Shown one piece after another: positions 58,884 through 64,000 of a stretch of DNA of 64,000 bases. The notes beneath the pieces were generated by a model. That model saw nothing but the letters and a program-made list of their open reading frames with translations, was not told where the DNA came from and ran no database searches. How positions within the stretch are numbered: position 1 is the first letter of the stretch; every line of letters begins with the position of its first letter. Origin of the DNA: Cubamyces lactineus (taxonomy: Eukaryota > Basidiomycota > Agaricomycetes > Polyporales > Polyporaceae). The DNA lies in assembly GCA_022376465.1 (NCBI GenBank), contig JACDTU010000002.1:1302001-1366000 (forward strand), in the 5' to 3' direction. A program made the position numbers and the translations under genes.

Positions 58884-60063
58884 GAGCAAAGTGTGAGTAA
58901 GGATGAGAGAGAGAAGGGAAACGGTCGAAGTGGTTGTCGGCTCGGGGCCGGGCGAAACGGCGGTTGTATCCGGCAGTAGCCCTCTCGGCTAGCGTTTTCC
59001 TAACGCTCGCGACTCGGATGCTGTGAATGTTTGGCAGCACGTACACATCTAAACCGCGCTATGACTTGCTAGCGTCACACCGTAGGAAGCCGGTCGAATG
59101 TCAACGTTCAATGCCAGCCAGAGCCATCCAATATGTTGCGAATGGATGTCAAAGTCAGTGCACTAATACCAACTACGACGAACGTACGTCGGTGCCATAC
59201 GTGATTGTTCGACACCACCGCAAGCTGCGATTGACATGCTGGGTGCAAGTGAAGGACAGACGTAGGTGGACGAGCGGTGGCACGGTGCAGCATCTGTTGA
59301 GGGCTGATGCCTGTGCTATGGGATTCTGATTGAAGGGAAAACATATATTTGTAGACGACGACGGGAAGAGGGATGATCGCCGTGGACCGGCACTGCGGCA
59401 CCGACGATCGCGCATACGAGATCGTGGGTGCGTTGGCCTTGGGCGCGCCGGCGGTCTGGAGTGAGAATGGGAAGAGAGACAAAGGCAGGCAGCCGCTACG
59501 TCGGACAATGCGATAATATATGGTGTATGGACGTGCGCGAGGACGGGGTGTGTTTGTGAGATATGGGGCTGCGGAGGACTGGGCATGGGCTGGGCTGGAG
59601 GAGAGAGAGAAAGTGGCCATGGCGACGGGCGGATGGCGTCCATCATTTATGGCCATCGACCGTCGCTGCCATGTTTCCTCCCGTCACCTCCCTCCCCTTC
59701 CCCTTCCGCTAGCTGTGCTGAGCTCGAGCTGGGCTTATACCGCGTCTCAGGTCCGTCTCCTCCCCCCATCCTCCCCTTTTCCTTCCTTCTCCCTTCTCCT
59801 CTTCGTTCTCCGCTGACCGCCCCCTTCAGGCGTTGAACGTCTCCTTCTCTCTTTCTTCGGTGCTGCAGCCACCTCTGTCGCGTCCGCTCTCTCTGGAAGA
59901 GTTCCCCACAGGCCGCCTTTTCCCTTCTCGAGTCGACTCGTTCTCTGCGCCAAAGGCCGTAGCTTTCTCTGGTACGCGCTCTCCGCCGTCTAGCTAACTA
60001 AGCTCTCATCCACCACCAATATGCCAGTCTCTACGCAAGCTCTACCACATCTAGCAGTTCAAG
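58884..60063. other. Intergenic, divergent promoters; 5' UTR intron of tetraspanin
   Basis: About 1.2 kb between MET8 and the tetraspanin gene. A strongly pyrimidine-rich block lies at 59758-59870. A likely 5' UTR intron runs 59972-60027. No other gene recognised. Confidence 0.45.
59972..60027 (+). other. Probable 5' UTR intron of the tetraspanin gene
   Basis: Donor gtacgc, a perfect branch-like ctaac (59994-59998) and acceptor gccag bound a 56-nt segment, the normal intron size here. The segment contains an out-of-frame ATG (60021) that splicing would remove from the leader. Confidence 0.5.
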
Positions 60064-61323
60064 ATGCCGTCCAAGCGACTTATGGGTGCCTTCGCCTTCG
60101 TTGACGTCTGTCTCCTCGCGGCAGGCGTCATCCTCATTGTCTTCTCTGAGCTCTGGCGCATGCCAAACCTCATGCTCAACTTCACCTTCAGCAATGAGAT
60201 GCTCACCGGTACGTTCCCCACGCGTCCTACACGACGGCAACCCTAATCAGCCACTCCGTGTGCGCGCGTGTATCACAGGCGGGCTGGTCCTGGGTATCTT
60301 CTTCCTCCTGACGTTCGTGCTTTCGGTCGCTGCCGTCGTGCAAAAGAACCACGTAACCACCGGGTTCGTGCTCCTGAACTGGATGCTCATTGCCGACGCA
60401 ATCGTGGACATCGTCGTCGGCACCATGGTCTGGTTCTTCACTCTCGGCGAACGCGCGCACTACTTTGGAGTCTACAAGTCCCTCACTCGCGACCAGCGGA
60501 TTGAGATCCAGGATATGGTGCGTCTACCCTGAGTTCGACGCGCCTGTGCGCAGGAACCCCGCAATGTGCGAGACTGACCTGTTCCGCGCGACGCCCTCAG
60601 TACTCGTGCTGCGGCTACTTTACACAAAACGACACGGTGGAGATCGGGGGCTCGTTCTGCGCGAATACGACGTTCGTGAACAGCCTCGTGGACCCCAACA
60701 ACACCGACACCTTTCGCTGTGTCGCGCCGCTCACCAAGTTCACGGACTTTACCCTGAACAACACTTTCACGTGAGTGCACGCTCGCCTTCGTGGCCCTCT
60801 GCCCTCGCGCGAGGGAAAGGCACGTTTAAAATATGATGATATTGACTGACATTGCTCCCTCTTCACTATCTACAGGACCGTGAGTACCGCTCCTATCTGT
60901 TTCGCTATTTAGCAACGCGCGTGATGGGGGTATATCGCGCAGGGCGCGCGAACGCTCCCACACCTGTGCCGCGTCGCGTCCCCATCCCTCCTTGCTGTGC
61001 TGCGCACTGATACCGCTGATGAGATTGGTATGATGGTTTACTGACTTGCCCGTTCTTTTTTTTCGTGCCCGGTCCAGATCTATGGCTTCATGGCCATCGT
61101 CGTCGCGCTATTCCTGACGTCGATGTGTGTCATCAAGAGGGTGCGTCTACTATCTCCTCCGCTCTCCCACCCCCACTCCCCCGTACCCCGTCGTCGGAAT
61201 TGCTCTTCCCACCGAACGAAAATGGAACTGACGTGCGTCTCCCCGGCGCGGTCCCTATAGAGGCAAGAAGAGGAGCGTTTCAAGAAGATCGACGCCAAGC
61301 GTGGCGGGCGGGGCTTCGTCTAA
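60064..61323 (+). CDS. Tetraspanin (basidiomycete type)
   Basis: Four-pass membrane organiser; in fungi, tetraspanins act in host penetration, septation or hyphal growth. The start is MPSKRLMGAFAFVDVCLLAA (TM1). An intron leads to TM2 (GGLVLGIFFLLTFVLSVAAV) and TM3 (GFVLLNWMLIADAIVDIVVG, then TMVWFFTL). The large outer loop starts after the next intron with the hallmark YSCCGYF. It has further Cys in GGSFCANTTF and TFRCVAPL and several N-glycosylation sites (NDT, NTT, NNT). TM4 is IYGFMAIVVALFLTSMCVIK, and a basic tail ends RFKKIDAKRGGRGFV. A 4-nt exon (60876-60879) is needed to keep frame into TM4. The loop is short, with four Cys. Confidence 0.88.
60876..60879 (+). other. 4-nt micro-exon of the tetraspanin gene
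   Basis: The exon before it ends ...AACACTTTCAC|gtgagt. The piece GACC lies between ...ctatctacag and gtgagtaccg. The next exon begins after ggtccag with ATCTATGGC. Together they read NNTFTTIYGFMA. Skipping GACC shifts the frame and destroys TM4. Confidence 0.65.
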
Positions 61324-63146
61324 AGGGAGAGAGAGAAACTAAGCCCCAGGGCGCGCGTGCACGCCCACAGAGCGGTCTGTCCCCACCCATCCCTTACAAT
61401 ACATTTTGGGGGCCATTACACGAACCACGAACACGACAACCGCTCAGGACCGCGGCTGCACGACCCCTTACCTCCGCCGTTCTGTGTCTCGCCGACCATC
61501 GTCCCGGTTTCGCTCTTCGCTTTCGGTCTTGTCTTTCTCTCTCTCTCTCATTTCGCTCTCGCTTTCTCTCTTGGACTTTGTCCCGTACCGCCGTACATCC
61601 CCTTGGTCCCCGCTCCCGCCCGCTGTCGGACATGGGAAGCGATCGTCGCCCTCCTCTTCTCTCCACACTCGCTCGCTCGCTCGTACCCCGGTGCGCCTCC
61701 CACGCGCGTGCACACGCCTCCTCTTAATTGGCCAGGAATAGTCCTCGAGGATCCTCTCCTCGAGAGGTGTTGTTTCCCATCATCGCTGCTAGATGTTCTT
61801 TGCGCTTCTTCCCTCACCCCTTCATCCCTTATTAGCCGTATTCACAGAGCTTAGGTCGCTGTTGTCACACGTATAGGGTCGCGCTGCCGGTGCACGTGCG
61901 AGTCGCTCGATTGTACTTTTACATTTCCCTTCCCCCCTCCCCCAGCCCTCCCCATCATCACCACCACTACCACCATCCTTGCTCGCTCGCACCCGTTCGT
62001 TCGCTACTGCTCGCATACGTACATGCACGTACATACATCCCCGCTGCGGTCAGCGGGAGAATAAAGGGGATTAGGACATTTTGGGCGCGTGCGGTTGTGG
62101 GACTGGCAGGCTGGTTGTCGTGTCGTATTTTTGTGTGGGGACCGGGTAAGCTCAGTAAGTGCAGAACTGGCTCCCGAGCTCTCGCTCTCGGGTACGTAGT
62201 ACTACGCACCCCTGACTCGAAGGTCTACAAAACGGTCTCAGCCCCACGTCACCCCGACATGGGGGTATGGCCTCCCTGAAGAGCGCTCTGCGAGTCCCAG
62301 CGTGGACGTTGTGTGAGATTGGGCCATGCATGGGAGTGCTGAGCGAGCTCGTCGCCAGCGCTGCTGTGCACGATCAGCGGGTTGCCCGTCCTGGGTCGCA
62401 ACCTCACGGTCTTCGTGAGACTCTGAGAGGTCTTCGACTTGGACACGCTGCCGCGCAGCGGTTATGCTGACGCGCTCGTCGCGCGGTGCCGGTAGCTTCA
62501 CCGGTACGAGAGCTATGTGGCGTGTACCTCCCGATAATTGGCATATCCAGGTTACCCACATTAGTCCCTAAAAATTTCTTGCTGCAGGCTGTTACTGCAG
62601 AATATATCATGACAGGGAGGTGATGTTGACTGCGGCGAAGATAGCCCTCAGAGAGCCGCGGGTTACCTCCTTCTGCATGATGCATGCCAATCAGCCATTT
62701 CCTGACCGCGGGCGTGTTGCTACACATCATAATCGCCTGGCCAATGCCGACGTTTCAACGTTGCCGCAGTAGGACCGTCGAGGGCTGCGAGCTGAGGTCA
62801 GATGAAAGCGGTGCCGTCGTGTTTATGGGTATCGACCGTCAATCCTGTTCGGCACTGATGTCGCGTTCAGTGCAGCTAGGTCGTCGAGTTGGTGTGTGGA
62901 GATCGTGAGGTGTCTCGCGCGGATGCTATAACTAAATATTGCATTGCCACAACATGGTAATGAGGAGATGCAGTATGTTGATATGCGACTAACTGTGAGT
63001 AGTGGTTGAAAGAGCGAATGGAGGAAGATCGTGTCCGGTCAATTGGTACATCTCATGTGCATCCCTGCTCAAGTCATCAATGATTCGCGCACACCCTAGC
63101 TGAACGTCCGTCCACACGCACCTGCACTGCAAGGTCATGATAGCGC
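61324..63146. other. Long intergenic, pyrimidine-rich tracts
   Basis: About 1.8 kb between the convergent tetraspanin and YME2 genes. CT-rich tracts lie at about 61531-61572 and 61924-61960. A small inverted repeat (CTCGAGGA / TCCTCGAG, 61744-61764) is present. Open frames here follow the CT bias and have no family features. Confidence 0.45.
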
Positions 63147-64000
63147 TCAGATCTTCGTCTTCGCGAGCACCTTCTTGAGCTGTGCGTTCTCTCGCTCAAG
63201 CGCATCAATCTTGCGCTGTGCGGCACGCATCTTCTTCAGCAGGTACGACGCACGCGCCTCGACGGCACTGTTCGAGCCCAGCCAGCTCGATGTGCCCGCG
63301 TCGACGTCCTTGAGCGTGACGAGCTCCGTCTCGCACGCCTGCACAGTCGCATTCGAGGACGCGATCACCTTCTCGTTGAAGGCGATGTCCTGCGTCGCTT
63401 GGAACGTTGGGTCTGAAATTGATGTTGAGAATGTGGGAAGAGCAAACTAGGACGGTCGTAGCTCACCTTGTACTAGTCGCTCGAACACATACTTGTACAC
63501 CGGCTTGCCTGGGCGTATCGTCGACGGACGCCCTACGTTTGGATGAGGACACAGTGCGACATTACACTATGGAGAAGACGTACCGTTGATAGTGCCGATA
63601 CTGATCAACTCCGCATGCTCCATGTTGCGCAGCGGCATCTCGTCACCCTTGAACGGGAAGTCCATGAGGACGTCGTGGTACGAAATCTGCACCAGCAATC
63701 GCAAAGCACCCATCAGCCATCAGCCCACTTGTCGAGAAGGTTATCATTCCCACCTCAGGCTGCTTCGAGAGCTGTTTCATCAAGATCCAAGCTTGCTCGC
63801 GCGTCCATGGCAAGTTCTTCGCATCTTCGATATCGTCGCCGAACGCATTCTTCCGCAACTCGCTTACGCCTCGGACGACAATGTCGTCAACGGCCTCTTC
63901 GACGGTCAACCCGCTGCGCACTTTATGGATCAACTACGTCGAGATCATCAGCTTCGCCGAGATAGAAGTGGAGCAGAGGTATATTATTACACTCTCGAGG
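63147..64000 (-). CDS. YME2: Mitochondrial escape protein 2 (YME2/RNA12), C-terminal part
   Basis: Inner-membrane mitochondrial protein that affects nucleoid and mtDNA maintenance. Only the end is present; the 5' part lies beyond the right edge. Exons read SGLTVEEAVDDIVVRG, AKNLPWTREQAWILMKQLSK, ISYHDVLMDFPFKGDEMPLR, MEHAELISIGTINGRPSTIR, and PGKPVYKYVFERLVQDPTFQ. The latter two (AELISI...NGRPxxIRPGKPVY) are the most recognisable part of the family. A coiled C-terminus ends ENAQLKKVLAKTKI. A further exon reaches the window edge near 63975. Seen from three to four exons only, but the match is specific. Confidence 0.82.

Noticed and set aside
59108..59656. 182-codon minus-strand frame between MET8 and tetraspanin
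   Set aside because: It is low-complexity Ser/Pro/Arg-rich, with no domain, and its composition follows the pyrimidine bias.
61744..61764. Inverted repeat CTCGAGGA...TCCTCGAG as a terminator hairpin
   Set aside because: Eukaryotic gene ends do not need such hairpins, and the stem is only 8 bp inside a CT-rich region.

Overview
The window is nuclear DNA from a filamentous fungus, most likely a basidiomycete (Agaricomycete). Genes are closely packed on both strands and split by many introns of about 45-70 nt. Donors are GTRNGY-like and acceptors are mostly YAG. The genes are mostly conserved eukaryotic housekeeping families, with a secreted alpha-amylase, one cytochrome P450 and a basidiomycete-type tetraspanin. 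I see no operons, no CRISPR array, no intact transposon and no convincing tRNA or rRNA gene.

Layout. 1-5.5 kb: 3' part of an alpha-amylase (-), TMA7 (+), a small unknown protein (-), and the mitotic E2 UBE2C/UBC11 (-). 5.9-12.6 kb: one large gene (-) with a sacsin/HSP90-type ATPase domain, a DUF3684-type body and a C-terminal HExxHxxxxxH motif. 13.2-19.7 kb: QTRT2 (+) and the endocytic scaffold EDE1 (+). 21.4-27.6 kb: class II cAMP phosphodiesterase (+), a gene-poor stretch, and a dynamin-like GTPase (+). 28.1-34.6 kb: striatin (-) and a second EH-domain gene (-) that splices to a GAT-like helical domain. 35.4-42.9 kb: PIN4-like RNA-binding protein (+), mitochondrial endonuclease G (+), mitoribosomal mL46 (-), V-ATPase subunit H (+). 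43.1-53.4 kb: P450 (-), NUP1-like FG nucleoporin (-), gamma-tubulin (+). 53.9-64 kb: MBF1 (-), M17 leucine aminopeptidase (-), MET8 (-), tetraspanin (+), and the 3' part of YME2 (-).

Themes. Several genes serve membrane traffic and cell organisation (EDE1, the GAT-EH protein, dynamin, striatin, V-ATPase H, tetraspanin), but nothing shows they are co-regulated. Other genes serve mitochondria (NUC1, mL46, YME2, possibly the aminopeptidase).

The most notable observations are the apparent GAT plus four-EH fusion, the ATPase carrying a zinc-metallopeptidase-like motif, and three very small exons (7, 9 and 4 nt). The 7-nt exon carries catalytic residues of the amylase. All gene models were spliced by eye and have no transcript support.
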